DNA of 64,000 nucleotides, taken from the NCBI RefSeq assembly GCF_007559345.1, contig NZ_VMBH01000001.1, positions 1,194,869 to 1,258,868 of the forward strand, given 5' to 3'. The notes below the pieces were generated by a model. It saw only the letters and a list, made by a program, of their open reading frames with translations. It made no database searches and had not been told where the DNA came from. Source of the DNA: Cardinium endosymbiont of Dermatophagoides farinae (GTDB lineage: Bacteria; Bacteroidota; Bacteroidia; Cytophagales; Amoebophilaceae). Positions 19,031-29,854 of the stretch are shown here, piece after piece; the first letter of the stretch is position 1, and every line of letters begins with the position of its first letter. The translations under genes and the position numbers were made by a program.

Positions 19031-19533
19031 ATGAGCATGAAACACTTGATTATTTGGCATTTGGTACTAATCTGTATTTTACCAGGTATGTTAGGATGTT
19101 CTTTACACCATAAGCTTTGTATAAACAATTGTAATAGTGCGCTCACAAGCAGTGAGGGTATATCAGAGATAGCATACGCTACTAGTGAGCATATTGATGA
19201 TCAGTACCTTTTAATAGCAGCTGGTAAAAACGAGAAGAAAAAAAAGATCAAAAAATCGAAGGAACAAAAAAAAATAAGCGTGACTATCTAATAGGAGCGG
19301 GCGCTGTCATCGGCGAAGTAGCAGGGACAGCTCAAGCAATTGTATTAGTCGAGTCTATTCCATGTACTTCCATATTGGGAGCAATGGGTGCAACATTAAG
19401 TGTGGGATGGATCCCAGTTCTAGGAGCATTCGTAGGGGGATCAGGAGTGTATGCAGGCTATAAAGCCTATAAAAAATATAAAAACTTGCATAAGAATTCC
19501 AATGCTCAGTTCCTTGGCTATAAAAGCCTATAA
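19031..19533 (+). CDS. Lipoprotein with glycine-zipper C-terminus, frame-shifted at an A9 run
   Basis: The first frame (to 19291) is a lipoprotein leader with lipobox MLGC followed by a short Cys-containing segment and a Lys-rich stretch. It stops just after an A9 run (19266-19274). Adding one A continues the frame as KRDYLIGAGAVIGEVAGTAQ and then GAMGATLSVGWIPVLGAFVG, ending at 19533 (about 167 residues). The glycine-rich hydrophobic repeats resemble membrane-inserting glycine zippers. The function is unknown. An open frame on the other strand (19355-19552) is a shadow. Confidence 0.65.
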
Positions 19534-19633
19534 CTTGCATAAGTTTTTTCAAGAAAATAGGCTTTTGAAACAGTCATTTTGGTTAACCTGATTTATGTAG
19601 CCACTACTCGTAGTAAACTGGTAGCAGGTTAGC

Positions 19634-20467
19634 TTATCCACCCACACCAATGCGTTTGAATGTGGTAACGGTTAAGGATGGCGCAACGGTTTGAAGATGT
19701 TGGGCTACGGTCACCTTACCATTTTTTACAAATGGTTGTTGCAATAGCGTGTTTTCTTGAAAAAACTTATGCAACCTACCCTGTGTTATTTTGGCTGCTT
19801 TAGCTGCATCATGTCCTTCTTCTACAAGTTGTGCATGGATAATAGCCGATTCTCTTTCCACTACAGTTGGGTCGATTTGATCTTTATCAACTGCTATTGG
19901 GTTCATAGCTGCGATTTGCATGGCTACATCTTTACCTGCAGCCATTACATCCGCACCTTGTGCGCCTTGTAAAGCTACCAGAACAGCTAAGCGATTGCCT
20001 GTATGGATATATGGAACCGTTACCTCAGCTGTTAAGGTTTCATAAGTAGAAATCGTAATTTTTTCACCAGTGGTACCAGTAGATGCTATAATGGCCTCTT
20101 GAACCGTTCCACCACCCAATGGTAAAGCTTCTAATGCTGCTATGGAGCTCGGTTTGTGTGCTGCTGCAACCTCCAAAATTGCTTTACCCAATTGCAAAAA
20201 CAATTCGTTTTTAGCGACAAAGTCAGTCTCACAATTCAATACCAATAAGAATGCCTCTTTATGATCTAAGCTTGCACAAGCAAAAACAGCGCCTTCACAT
20301 GCATGATGTCCCGCGCGATCTGCAAGTATTTTTTGTCCTTTTTTTCTAAGCAGATCAATGGCTTGTTCAAAATCGCCTCCTGTTTCAATCAATGCTTTTT
20401 TACAATCCATCATGCCTGCACCTGTTCTTTTCCTTAGTGCAGCTACCTCTTGTGCTGTAACGACCAT
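19634..20467 (-). CDS. tsf: Elongation factor Ts
   Basis: EF-Ts exchanges GDP for GTP on EF-Tu. The 277-residue protein has the N-terminal RTGAGMMDCKKAL and the EF-Tu contact NCETDFVAKN. It follows rpsB by 23 bp in the classic rpsB-tsf order and is the last gene of the rplM-rpsI-rpsB-tsf operon. Confidence 0.97.
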   Translation of the reverse strand: MVVTAQEVAALRKRTGAGMMDCKKALIETGGDFEQAIDLLRKKGQKILADRAGHHACEGAVFACASLDHKEAFLLVLNCETDFVAKNELFLQLGKAILEVAAAHKPSSIAALEALPLGGGTVQEAIIASTGTTGEKITISTYETLTAEVTVPYIHTGNRLAVLVALQGAQGADVMAAGKDVAMQIAAMNPIAVDKDQIDPTVVERESAIIHAQLVEEGHDAAKAAKITQGRLHKFFQENTLLQQPFVKNGKVTVAQHLQTVAPSLTVTTFKRIGVGG

Positions 20468-20490
20468 ATATTATAGAATACTCAAATGAC

Positions 20491-21396
20491 TTAATTATTA
20501 TTATTATTTTCTGGCTGAGCCTTAGGTGGAGCAGCAGGCGCAGCTACCTTCTGCTTAGCTGGAGGTGTGACAGGTTTAGCTTTAGCAGGCGCGGCTTTCT
20601 TGATTACTACACCTTGTACCACTTTTATACCCCTTCTAGGAGCCGTTTTATTACCTGCGTTACTGACAGCTTCTTCCTCTTTTTTAGGAGCCGTTTCTGC
20701 TTTTTCTTTTTTATATGATGCGATTCCTTCTTTAATTGCGCTAGCAAGATAACGTACGACAATGTCTACAGAGCGGAATGCATCATCATTACCAGGAATA
20801 GGAAAATCAACCATATCTGGATTTGCATTGGTATCCACAAGTGCAAAAACAGGAATACCCAGTTTTCGGGCTTCCTCAACAGCAATATGTTCCTCCTTAA
20901 TGTCAATTACAAATAGTGCAGATGGCAACCTTGTGACATTGGCTAATCCCTGCAATATTCTATTGAGCTTTTCTTGCTCCCGAGCAATAACCAACCTTTC
21001 TTTTTTTGCTAAGTTTTTATAACCAGCTGTATGCATGTTTTTTTCTATGGAAAGCATGCGCTTTAATAGCTTTCGGGTGTTGACAAAATTAGTAAGCGTA
21101 CCACCCAGCCACCGTTCTGTCACATAGGGCATCCCTAAATCTTTGGCCGTCTGTTCTACAGAAGCTTTAATCTGTTTTTTAGTAGCCACAAACAAAATCT
21201 TTTTCCCAGCTTGTGCCATTGCATTGAGCTGCAAAGCAGCCCCCTCCATGCAGGTAATCGTTTTGTTCAAATCGATAATATGTATCCCATTTTGCTTCAT
21301 AAAAATAAAGGGAGCCATCTTAGGATTCCATTTCCTAGTTAAATGACCAAAATGGACGCCAGCATCAAGTAGTGTTTTGAATTCTAATTTTATCAT
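20491..21396 (-). CDS. rpsB: 30S ribosomal protein S2, with a long C-terminal tail
   Basis: The S2 core shows LLDAGVHFGHLTRKWNPKM and GTLTNF with GIPVFALVDTNANPD. The open frame extends to 21417, but MIKLEF at 21396 fits the family start, giving about 301 residues. The last about 75 residues are a low-complexity tail rich in Ala, Lys and Pro ending in NNNNN, longer than in most S2 proteins. Similar tails occur in some Bacteroidota. Confidence 0.96.
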   Translation of the reverse strand: MIKLEFKTLLDAGVHFGHLTRKWNPKMAPFIFMKQNGIHIIDLNKTITCMEGAALQLNAMAQAGKKILFVATKKQIKASVEQTAKDLGMPYVTERWLGGTLTNFVNTRKLLKRMLSIEKNMHTAGYKNLAKKERLVIAREQEKLNRILQGLANVTRLPSALFVIDIKEEHIAVEEARKLGIPVFALVDTNANPDMVDFPIPGNDDAFRSVDIVVRYLASAIKEGIASYKKEKAETAPKKEEEAVSNAGNKTAPRRGIKVVQGVVIKKAAPAKAKPVTPPAKQKVAAPAAPPKAQPENNNNN

Positions 21397-21438
21397 TATA
21401 GGTATAGGTAACAACAAATAATAACTATGGGACTAGGA

Positions 21439-21828
21439 CTAACGTTTTGTAAACTGGAATTTCTTTCTCGATTTTTTACGACCATATTTCTTACGTTCCA
21501 CAACTCTGGCATCTCTGGTTAAGAAGCCCTCTTTTTTTAGTACAGGTCTATTCTTTTCTAAGTCTAGTTTACAAAGCGCCCTAGCAATACCTAAGCGAAT
21601 CGCTTCAGCTTGCCCACGTAAGCCCCCACCAATAACATTAACTTTCAGATTATACTGATCTGCAATAGCTAATTTTTCCAAAGGTTGCTTAACAATTAGG
21701 CTAATTTCTTCTACTGGGAAATAATCTAAAAGCGGCTTATGGTTAATGATAATATCCCCTGTCCCGTTCATAAGATAAACCCTAGCTATGGCGGTTTTTC
21801 TTCGACCTACTGCATTGACTGTTTCCAT
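21439..21828 (-). CDS. rpsI: 30S ribosomal protein S9
   Basis: 129 residues. The start has VGRRKTAIARVYL and the conserved C-terminus RKKYGRKKSRKKFQFTKR, which reaches the P-site tRNA. It follows rplM by 24 bp, the usual pairing. Confidence 0.97.
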   Translation of the reverse strand: METVNAVGRRKTAIARVYLMNGTGDIIINHKPLLDYFPVEEISLIVKQPLEKLAIADQYNLKVNVIGGGLRGQAEAIRLGIARALCKLDLEKNRPVLKKEGFLTRDARVVERKKYGRKKSRKKFQFTKR

Positions 21829-21852
21829 CCGTTAATAATTAGTATTTTAGGG

Positions 21853-22287
21853 TTATTGGGGTTGGTTTTTGAGCTGTATATGGATGCGTAGCCCTTCACA
21901 AACATGTAAGTTGTGAAACAACCTTCTTCCTAATCTATTTTTAGGCAACATACCCTTTACTGCATGCTCTATAACACGCTTTGGGCGGGCAGCTTGCACT
22001 TCTTTAGGGGTAGCACGTTTTAATCCACCAGGATAGCCTGAATAAGTGGTATAGGTTTTTTTGATCCATTTGTTACCCGATAAAGCTATTTTACTAGCGT
22101 TCAAAACGATTACATGATCTCCCCCATCTATATGAGGCGTAAAATCGGGCTTATGCTTGCCACGAATGATGTAAGCAACCTGGCTAGCCAATCTACCCAA
22201 CGGCTGCGATGAAGCATCAACAACAACCCATTGTTTGTCAACGCTCTGCTTGTTAGCATATTTTGTCTTATAACTGATATAATCCAC
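21853..22287 (-). CDS. rplM: 50S ribosomal protein L13
   Basis: 144 residues. Family motifs are WVVVDASSQPLGRLASQVA, HIDGGDHVIVLNA and GMLPKNRLGRRLF. First gene of the ribosomal operon that runs on to tsf. Confidence 0.97.
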   Translation of the reverse strand: MDYISYKTKYANKQSVDKQWVVVDASSQPLGRLASQVAYIIRGKHKPDFTPHIDGGDHVIVLNASKIALSGNKWIKKTYTTYSGYPGGLKRATPKEVQAARPKRVIEHAVKGMLPKNRLGRRLFHNLHVCEGLRIHIQLKNQPQ

Positions 22288-22507
22288 GCTTTTTTAAAGA
22301 AAAAGTTGAACCAACAAAAAAAATTTGAGGACCGTATACAAAAAACTAAAGGCTTCAAATATACCTTTTTATTGCATCAAATGCAAATTAAAGGGCGCTG
22401 AAGCGTTATATCGTAACGCTTCCCATTATAGCGTTAGGTACACTAGTGTACCACTACTTCTGTAAAAGAATCTAAAGATAAGTATTTTTGTGCTAAGTTT
22501 CTAACTT

Positions 22508-23704
22508 CTAGCGGGTTATGTTACGGACCTGATGGTAAAATCTAGTATAATAACTTTGGTCTAACCCATGTAGATGGGCTGATTGAAACTTTTGCATAAC
22601 AGAAAAAGGATCATTAATAGTGGTTAAAAAATGGCCCAGCAAGTAATTTTTAACATTTTGTAAGGCTTCCTCTTCAACCAGTTCATGCTGCAGCATTGCT
22701 ATTTCTTTATAGATTTCTTGGATGGTTTCCTTGGTTACTTCCTCGGCTACTTCTGTAGTAATGGCTAGGTAACCAGCTTGTAGAAATGCTACCATACTGG
22801 AATGAATCCCATAGGTATAGCCTTTTTCTTCTCGAATATTTCGCATCAACCGAGAGCCAAAATAACCACCTAATAAGGTATTGACCACAACCATGGGTAA
22901 AAAATCTACTTCCTTTTTAAGCAATAACTTTTTACCGATTACAATAGCGGATTGCAAATGTTGCCCATCCACTAAGTCTACTTTTTCAGGAGGATGACTA
23001 CATGGAATTTGCTCTGCTTGCAGACTTTTATTAGAAGGCAACTTTTCTAGGGCTTGTTTAATGCGTTGTAGGGCTGCTGGGGTCACTTGGCCACTCACAA
23101 AAGCAATGCAATTGGCAAAGAGTGCTTGTTTATAGTGATCGTATAAATCAGCCCGTTGAATCTGGGCAACATCTTGTACGGTTAGATGTCTGCCATATGG
23201 ATGCGCTGTTGTAAAGAGCGCTGTGCAAAACCGTTTATAGGCTACCTGATGATTTTTTTTATCAGCCATTTGAATGGCTTGTGTTTTTACACTTTTTAGC
23301 AATTCGAGTGATTTTTCTGGAAAACTAGCGGTTAATAGCACCTCTACCAATAGGTCTAATACTGGGCTAAGATGTTTAGCAAGTGTCGAAAGCGAGATGG
23401 TAGCAAAATCTTTCTGTACACATGTACTAATGGTTGCGCCATAATAATCAATAATTTGCGCAATGGCTTGCGTATCTTTAGTGGCCGTACCCTCTAGTAG
23501 CATAGCAGTAGTAAAATAGGCTGCACCTGGATGTAGCTCGTAGGCGCTACCAGATTTAAAAACCAATTCTAATTCTATAATGGGTTGATGGCCCATATTT
23601 AACAGATAAAGCGGAATCTTATTCGAAAGCATATGCCGCTCTGGCCATGGGAAATCAATTGTTTCAATTGCTTTAAACTTTGGTGGAATGGTTCTATCGA
23701 GCAT
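22508..23704 (-). CDS. M16 family peptidase homolog lacking the HxxEH zinc motif
   Basis: The 398-residue protein has the M16 fold: FKSGSAYELHPG near the N-terminus and the C-terminal substrate-clamp region LLGGYFGSRLMRNIREEKGYTYG. At the position of the catalytic HxxEH the sequence reads AAYFTTAML, so the zinc ligands are missing. Many Bacteroidota encode an active and an inactive M16 pair that act together, and this would be the non-catalytic partner. The active partner is not in the window. Confidence 0.88.
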   Translation of the reverse strand: MLDRTIPPKFKAIETIDFPWPERHMLSNKIPLYLLNMGHQPIIELELVFKSGSAYELHPGAAYFTTAMLLEGTATKDTQAIAQIIDYYGATISTCVQKDFATISLSTLAKHLSPVLDLLVEVLLTASFPEKSLELLKSVKTQAIQMADKKNHQVAYKRFCTALFTTAHPYGRHLTVQDVAQIQRADLYDHYKQALFANCIAFVSGQVTPAALQRIKQALEKLPSNKSLQAEQIPCSHPPEKVDLVDGQHLQSAIVIGKKLLLKKEVDFLPMVVVNTLLGGYFGSRLMRNIREEKGYTYGIHSSMVAFLQAGYLAITTEVAEEVTKETIQEIYKEIAMLQHELVEEEALQNVKNYLLGHFLTTINDPFSVMQKFQSAHLHGLDQSYYTRFYHQVRNITR

Positions 23705-23768
23705 AAAAAAATAGACTTAAAAGGGAAATCAGAAGCCGCTCCGCGGCTCCATTAAACTAATTGGGTAC

Positions 23769-23902
23769 TAGATCTTCTGCAAAACCTATTTGTGATCAGC
23801 AGTTTTTAGGAGAAGCGCAGTCGCCAGAATACTAAATGTATTTGAGGAGCATAGACAAACGCCAAAACTGCCATTTAGCAATAGGTTTTTGCAGAAGTTC
23901 TA
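23769..23902. repeat. MITE-like intergenic repeat, copy 6
   Basis: Short form. Matching divergence at both ends (GATCTT at the left, AAGTTC at the right). Confidence 0.88.
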
Positions 23903-24075
23903 CTGATTTATTCATTCAGCCATATGGCATTACTACTTCGAAAACAAGGAAAAAGTAAGATAAAAATGCCTGCTTTATACATTCAATCCATCACTTTTTC
24001 CTGAATTTAATACCATTTCTACTTTCTGGCAAGACGAAACCATTGCAATAGCAATTCAGATTTGTAATATATCAC

Positions 24076-24208
24076 TAGACCTTTTTCAAAACCTATTTGT
24101 GATCAGCAGTTTTTAGGAGAAGCGCAGTCGCCAGAATACTAAATGTATTTGAGGAGCATAGACAAGCGCCAAAATTGCCATTTAGCAATAGGTTTTGCAG
24201 AAGGTCTA
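24076..24208. repeat. MITE-like intergenic repeat, copy 7
   Basis: Short form, same orientation as copy 6 and only about 170 bp away. The space between (23903-24075) shows no gene. Confidence 0.88.
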
Positions 24209-24376
24209 CTTAACTTAGTTCAAACTGGTTGATGTATATAGCAGTGAGTTATATTTTATAGCGTTAATATTCCGATCTTTTATTTGATCTTTCCAATAAA
24301 ATTTATTAGCATAGGGAAGAAGTCGATGCTATGCATCGAATGTGACCTGCTTGGTGCTAATCATTATTATTTATGG

Positions 24377-24511
24377 ATGCGTATAGCGATTGTAGGAGGA
24401 GGGTTTGCAGGGCTTGCCACTTGTTATCACCTTTTAGCTAAAGACCGTAATGTAAAAATACAATTAATTATTAAATGCAGCAGCACGGGCTATAGACAAA
24501 CCAACCTATAG
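24377..24511 (+). pseudogene. N-terminal fragment of an FAD-dependent oxidoreductase
   Basis: From ATG 24377 it reads MRIAIVGGGFAGLATCYHLL, a Rossmann GxGxxG start of the DadA/MnmC-like FAD family. After about 30 residues the sequence loses similarity to any oxidoreductase and stops at 24511, just before the AAA-ATPase gene. It is probably a gene truncated by arrival of the downstream cassette. Confidence 0.65.
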
Positions 24512-24544
24512 ATCAAGTGGTAATAAATCTTAAATCTTCTCATC

Positions 24545-26305
24545 ATGAAAAAATTACCGATTGGTGTTAGTAATTTTCATAAGCTGGTATCTAACGATTA
24601 CCTGTTTTGTGATAAGACGGCTATGATTGCTGATTTCCTAGAAAAAGGCGATGAAGTTACCTTAATTACCCGTCCTCGCCGTTGGGGAAAGACACTTAAT
24701 ATGTCTATGTTGCAACATTTTTTTGCCTCAGAAGTAGATGGGGTCACTACAGCAGGTTTATTTGATGATTTAGCCATTGGTAAGTTAGAGGGAGGTAAGT
24801 ACATTAGAGAACATCAAGGAAAGTACCCTGTCATTATGATCAGTTTTAAGGATGTCAATGCAGATGATTTTCAAGGGGCTTATAATGCGGTGTATGAATT
24901 GATATCGACTCTTTATGAATCCTATACTTATTTATTTAAAAGTAATAAGGTTAATCAAATACAGCTAAAAAAACTGTATAGAATTATAAATAATGAGGCC
25001 AACCAGCAACAGTTAGAAAAATCTTTAAAACTTCTTAGTCAATGCCTCTACCAACACCATGGCCGGAAGGTTTATATTCTGATAGATGAATACGATACAC
25101 CACTCAATAAAGCTTATGGTAATAAGCCATACTTGGGCGCTATGGTCGCATTTATGCGTAACCTGTTTAGTGATGCCTTAAAAGACAATACTATACTAGA
25201 AAAAGGGGTATTAACGGGTATATTGCGTGTTTCCAAGGATAGTATGTTATCTGGGTTGAATAACCTAGAAACCTATACCATACTAGATGAAGATTATAGT
25301 GCTCGTTTTGGTTTTAGTGAAACGGAAGTTTCCTCTTTATTTAAAGCAAAAGATTTGGCTACTTCTATGGAAGAAGTAAGAAATTGGTACAATGGTTATA
25401 AGGTAGGCCACTTGGTTATGTATAATCCATGGTCTATTATTTCTTGTATCAATAGATCAGGTCGTCTTGATGTTTACTGGGTCAATACAGGCAATAATGA
25501 TTTAATCAAGCAGTTGATTTTTGCCTCGAATGAGGACATTAAAGAAGCATTTGAACAATTGATGCAAGGAGCAGCGTTAATGGTATCTATCGATAAGCAT
25601 CTTGCTTTTGATCTACTGCCTAGAAATGAAACTGCTTTCTGGAGCCTTTTGCTATTTGCCGGCTATTTGACTTTGGAAAAGAGTAGTTTAAGTCAAAATA
25701 GTGATTTATATGATTGTCTAGTTAAGATTCCCAACAATGAAGTACGTAGGCTTTACAATCGTTTTTTTGAAGAATGGTTGGTGGGCAAATTTCCTAGTCA
25801 GTCTAGGTATCATAGCTTTTTAACTCATCTTTTAGTTGGTAACGTAAATGATTTTACCCGAGATTTAAGTGCATACCTCTTAGATAGTGCTAGTTTTTTT
25901 GATACTAGTTCGACAAAACAAGGGGAAAGTTTTTACCATGGTTTCGTTTTAGCGATGCTGGCTAGTATTAGTGATAGGTACGCTATACGCTCGAATCGAG
26001 AAAGTGGCTTTGGAAGATATGATCTACTACTAATCCCTAAAAAAGAGAGCGCAAAGGCATTGTTGTTGGAATTTAAGCAGGTGCGTAAAGAAGAAGAATT
26101 AGAAACTGCTTCTAAACTTGCCTTAGATCAAATACAAGCACAAGCCTATCATACGGAGTTATTGCAGTATCCTCATGTTCAGGAGGTGATAGAGGTAGGC
26201 ATTGCTTTTTCTGGGAAGTCAGTTGTGGCTGCCTATGCAACGTATGACTTAGTTCGCAAACAATCTGGTTATGTTATTTTAACGGATAGATATGGTCAGC
26301 AATAG
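24545..26305 (+). CDS. AAA-ATPase-like / PD-(D/E)XK nuclease domain protein (divergent subgroup, copy 3)
   Basis: The 586-residue protein starts KKLPIGVSNFHKLV, the common start of the PF09820-type family. Walker A-like is RPRRWGKTLNMSM, Walker B-like is VYILIDEYDTPL, and the nuclease core is SGFGRYDLLLIP with LLLEFKQV. It differs clearly from copies 1 and 2 (RRWGKT instead of RRFGKS) and lacks their shared leader, so it belongs to another subgroup. The function is unknown. Confidence 0.87.
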   Translation: MKKLPIGVSNFHKLVSNDYLFCDKTAMIADFLEKGDEVTLITRPRRWGKTLNMSMLQHFFASEVDGVTTAGLFDDLAIGKLEGGKYIREHQGKYPVIMISFKDVNADDFQGAYNAVYELISTLYESYTYLFKSNKVNQIQLKKLYRIINNEANQQQLEKSLKLLSQCLYQHHGRKVYILIDEYDTPLNKAYGNKPYLGAMVAFMRNLFSDALKDNTILEKGVLTGILRVSKDSMLSGLNNLETYTILDEDYSARFGFSETEVSSLFKAKDLATSMEEVRNWYNGYKVGHLVMYNPWSIISCINRSGRLDVYWVNTGNNDLIKQLIFASNEDIKEAFEQLMQGAALMVSIDKHLAFDLLPRNETAFWSLLLFAGYLTLEKSSLSQNSDLYDCLVKIPNNEVRRLYNRFFEEWLVGKFPSQSRYHSFLTHLLVGNVNDFTRDLSAYLLDSASFFDTSSTKQGESFYHGFVLAMLASISDRYAIRSNRESGFGRYDLLLIPKKESAKALLLEFKQVRKEEELETASKLALDQIQAQAYHTELLQYPHVQEVIEVGIAFSGKSVVAAYATYDLVRKQSGYVILTDRYGQQ

Positions 26306-26448
26306 GAATCTATTGTTCTTTGAACATTTGTGAGCTGTGCTTTCAGCGCTTTTTTTCATCAGTGCTTGATTTTTTGTTGCGTTTTGATCAAGCAAAAAGT
26401 AAGGTAAAAACTTCTTTTACCATGAAACCATTTATAAACGGGCTATTA
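26306..26448. other. Spacer between AAA-ATPase gene 3 and Tn3 copy 1
   Basis: No gene is supported. It contains TTTTGATCAAGCAAAAAGTAA, in shorter form also present at about 42290-42310, perhaps the relic of a common element. A short open frame here runs into the transposon end and is not considered real. Confidence 0.4.
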
Positions 26449-26471
26449 GGGGTCTCCTTGGATATGGGAAA

Positions 26472-29308
26472 TTATTGTACGTTAAGGCTGTTTTTGTATT
26501 TTTCTATGTTAGCCGGTCGTAGAGGTCGGAACTTACTTAATGTTTTTTTACGCTTTCTTGTCCAGATATAATCTCCTGTCAAATTGATATGCTCCCATCC
26601 TAATGGAGATAGATGTGATAACAATTGATCATTGATTTTTATTCCCTGTTTTTTCAGAGAGTCTACAGCTCTTTCGATGTAGACCGTGTTCCATAGCGTG
26701 ATGGCAGCTGTGAGCAGTGTTAGTCCACTGGCACGGTAGCTCTGATTTTCCAGGTTTCTGTCCCTGATTTCCCCCAACCTGTGCATAAATACCGCACGGG
26801 CAAGGGCATTACGGGCTTCTCCTTTATTAAGCCCTTTTTGTACACGTCGACGCAATGCTGGATCTCGAAACCAGTTCAGCATGAATAATGTTCTTTCTAT
26901 TCTCCCGATTTCTCTGAGAGCTTTTGCCAGACCGTTCTGTTTTGGATAACTGGCCAACTTCTTGAGCATTAGGGATGCAGTAACTGTCCCCTGGCTGATC
27001 GAGGTGGCTAGACGAAGCACGTCAGCCCAGTTTGATTTAATATCTTTCAGATTCAGGCTGTTCGAAGATATAATAGACTGAAGTCCAGGGTATTGTTGGG
27101 CTTTTCCTTGAATAAAAAGTCGTTTGTCATGTAGATCTCGAATTCTTGGGCAGAATTCAAAACCAAGTAGGTGCATCATGGCAAATACATGATCGGTGAA
27201 ACCAGATGTATCGGTATAGTGTTCCCGGATTTCTAGATCACTTTCGTGATACAGCAAGCCATCGAGTACATGAGTTGAATCTCTTACCCGACTGATAACC
27301 CTGGTATAAAATGGACTGTATTGATCAGAGATATTCGTATAAAACTGAATACCAGGATCCTGTCCATATTTAGGATTGACTTGTCCAGCGTAGCGTCTAA
27401 GGTTTCCGACTCTGAAGTTCTGACCGTCTGAAGACGATGTAGTACCGTCACCCCAGTATATCGCCATAGGTTGCTTTCCCTGCGCATTAACTAATTCAGC
27501 AAGAGCAGCTGAATACGTTTCATCTCGTATATACCACGCCTGAATACTTTCCAGTGAAGATCTAGTAACTCCAGGACAGGCCTCTGCCATTTTACCTAGC
27601 CCAAGGTTAATTCCATCAGCCAGGATAATGGTTAGGAGGAGCCGAGTATCAGGGCGGATGACCTCATTTTTGAGATGAGAAAAATGGTTAGTAAACGCTG
27701 TCCAGTCGTTTACTTCATCCAGTATCTCTGTAATTTTAGGATGAGGTAACATACTATAAACCAGGGCTGTCAGCGGTGAAACCTCTGCAGGAACACTATT
27801 ATCCAATGGCGTGACCTTTACTCTTTTATATTAGATATTTCAACATTAGGTAAATCACCTATAAGGGCCATTTTGTTTACCTCTTCGAGTCGTGATTTCA
27901 ATAATGTTAGGCGACTTCCAATATATTGACTGTAATCAAAAGGGACAGAAAGTGGTAACTGATGATTCTGAATCAACTTATTAAACTCCTTTTTAGGAAT
28001 GAGGTAATCGTCAAAATTTTTATATCGGCGAGAACCTTTTACCCAGATATCCCCTGAACGAAGCGCGTCTTTCAGTTCGTTAAGAGCGAAAAATTCATAG
28101 TACTGTCGATTTATTCCGGTGGGTGCAATAACCACTTTCCTCCAGCTTTCAGGAATAAAATCCAACGGTTCCATTGGTGGGACCTTTCGTAACTGTTTAT
28201 GATACATTTCTCTGATGACTGTCAGAGCCTCGGCTAGTGACTGTGTAGCTGGCGTGGCATTCAGTTCCAACGCAGACAACATTCTTGGAGCGTATTTACG
28301 TAACGTACTATATTTCTCAATAATAATATGCAGTGGATCAAAATTACTTTTTTTGGTCAAAAAACGGGTTTCTTCTAGACTTATAATAAATTTTTGCCAT
28401 GGCATAACATGTTCAATAGCAGTCCATGGATCTTCTCCGGATTCACGGGCTTCAGTTAATGCTTGACCAATAGCAATATACTGGTACAGTTTAGACTGGA
28501 TAAGTTTACCTGTTTGCTGGAGTCGCTCCGCCTGAGTTCTTTTAGCCCGGCTGAACATACTGTTCAAGATACGCTCATGCAAATCGATGATCTCATCTGT
28601 AAGTGTAGCTCTGGCTTCTTCAATCACACATATTAGAATAGCGTATCGTCTGCTTGATGAGAACTTAGTCAAATCTCGGCTGCTCATATTCCGACCCTCA
28701 CGGGCCAGTTTCAGTAACCGATTCTGATGAACTAAACGTCCGATCCCTACCGGTAAGTCTATTGCCACGATCGTATTCAAGCATTCAATGTGCTGTAATA
28801 CATTTTTTCCGTTAATTTTACCAGGAGGTTGAAGAATCCAAGATAGACGTGAAAGATGATTATTTGATGCAATCAGAAGGCTGTCTAGATTGACCTTATG
28901 CTCTGATATAAGTTGAGCATTCAGTTCCGAGAATATTATTTTATCGCCAGCAGCCATGGCCTTTGAGCACGTTCGCTCCAGTACATCAATAGTGGGAATA
29001 ATCACGCAATTCCGCTGCATATACTTTAGAAGTTCTTGTGCAAGAAGAATACCCTTGTCAGTGCGTTTTGCAAGTGGAATTAAATACGAAATGCAATCAT
29101 TTTGAATCTGTTTTGTAAATTTTTTTAGTCCTAGATAGTGGTATAGTTCTATTAAATGTTCCCTGCGAGTGGTGTCTCGTCCTGATGCGTAATCTTTCCA
29201 AAGTTCATTTGATAAATTAAGTCTGCTAGCGATATGCTTGAGTAAAAAATCGGAAAGTAGTGATTTTTTATTTGGGATCATCCCTATGTTCTTCAGGTAA
29301 CAAAGCAA
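26472..29308 (-). pseudogene. tnpA: Tn3 transposase TnpA, 5'-truncated and frame-shifted (copy 1)
   Basis: Two frames (29308-27818, 496 residues, and 27806-26472, 444 residues) together make most of a Tn3-type TnpA of about 990. The second holds the DDE core, with [15 protein letters not shown]. Compared with copy 2, copy 1 has an extra TA at about 27827-27832 that breaks the frame after LPNVEISN. The frame also extends upstream without an ATG to about 29377, reading ANRFGFSVLLCYLKN, which corresponds to an internal part of the TnpA N-terminal region, so the true start is lost. Confidence 0.9.
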
Positions 29309-29362
29309 GACAGAAAAACCGAACCTATTGGCTGGCTTGCGGTGCGTATTAATAAGCGCTAA

Positions 29363-29854
29363 ATCCTGAATGATATTCTACTAGTAGAACAAATAGATCG
29401 GCTGACCAGACTTAGTAACAGTGACTGGCTAACACTCAAAAAGCAGATTGAACATATTGAACATCATGAATTGAGAATTGTAAGTCTGGATATCCCAACT
29501 TCATGGCAGGTTTTGTCTGACAAAGAACCATCACAAAATGATCCAATAACTCGTGCTGTGATTTCTGCCATCAATAATATGCTCATGGATCTAATGGCCG
29601 CAATGTCGTATAAGGATTGGTTGAGCCGTCAGCAACGGCAAAAACAGGGAATCGAAAGAGCACGTCAAGAGGGTAAATATCGTGGAAAACAGGCTGATCA
29701 TGAGCGTCACCAGAAGGTAATATATTATCGAAGTGTTAAAAAACTAAGCATTCAAGATACCGCACAAGCTACCGGGTACAGCGCTTCGCAGGTATGTCGT
29801 ATTCAGAAATTGTACTTTGTAAACAATGAAAAAAGCGATGCTAAGCACTTTTAA
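29363..29854 (+). pseudogene. Serine resolvase fragment (Tn3 copy 1)
   Basis: The frame reads DILLVEQIDRLTRLS, a part of the serine-recombinase catalytic domain, then GIERARQEGKYRG and a C-terminal helix-turn-helix (TAQATGYSASQVCRIQ). The N-terminal part with the catalytic serine is missing. The frame has no start until 29471 and is preceded by a stop at 29360. The divergent tnpA start is lost at the same place, so one deletion removed both 5' ends and the region between, where res would be. Confidence 0.85.

Noticed and set aside
26320..26571. Short open frame running into the Tn3 end
   Set aside because: Its C-terminal half is just translated inverted repeat; no start context or family.
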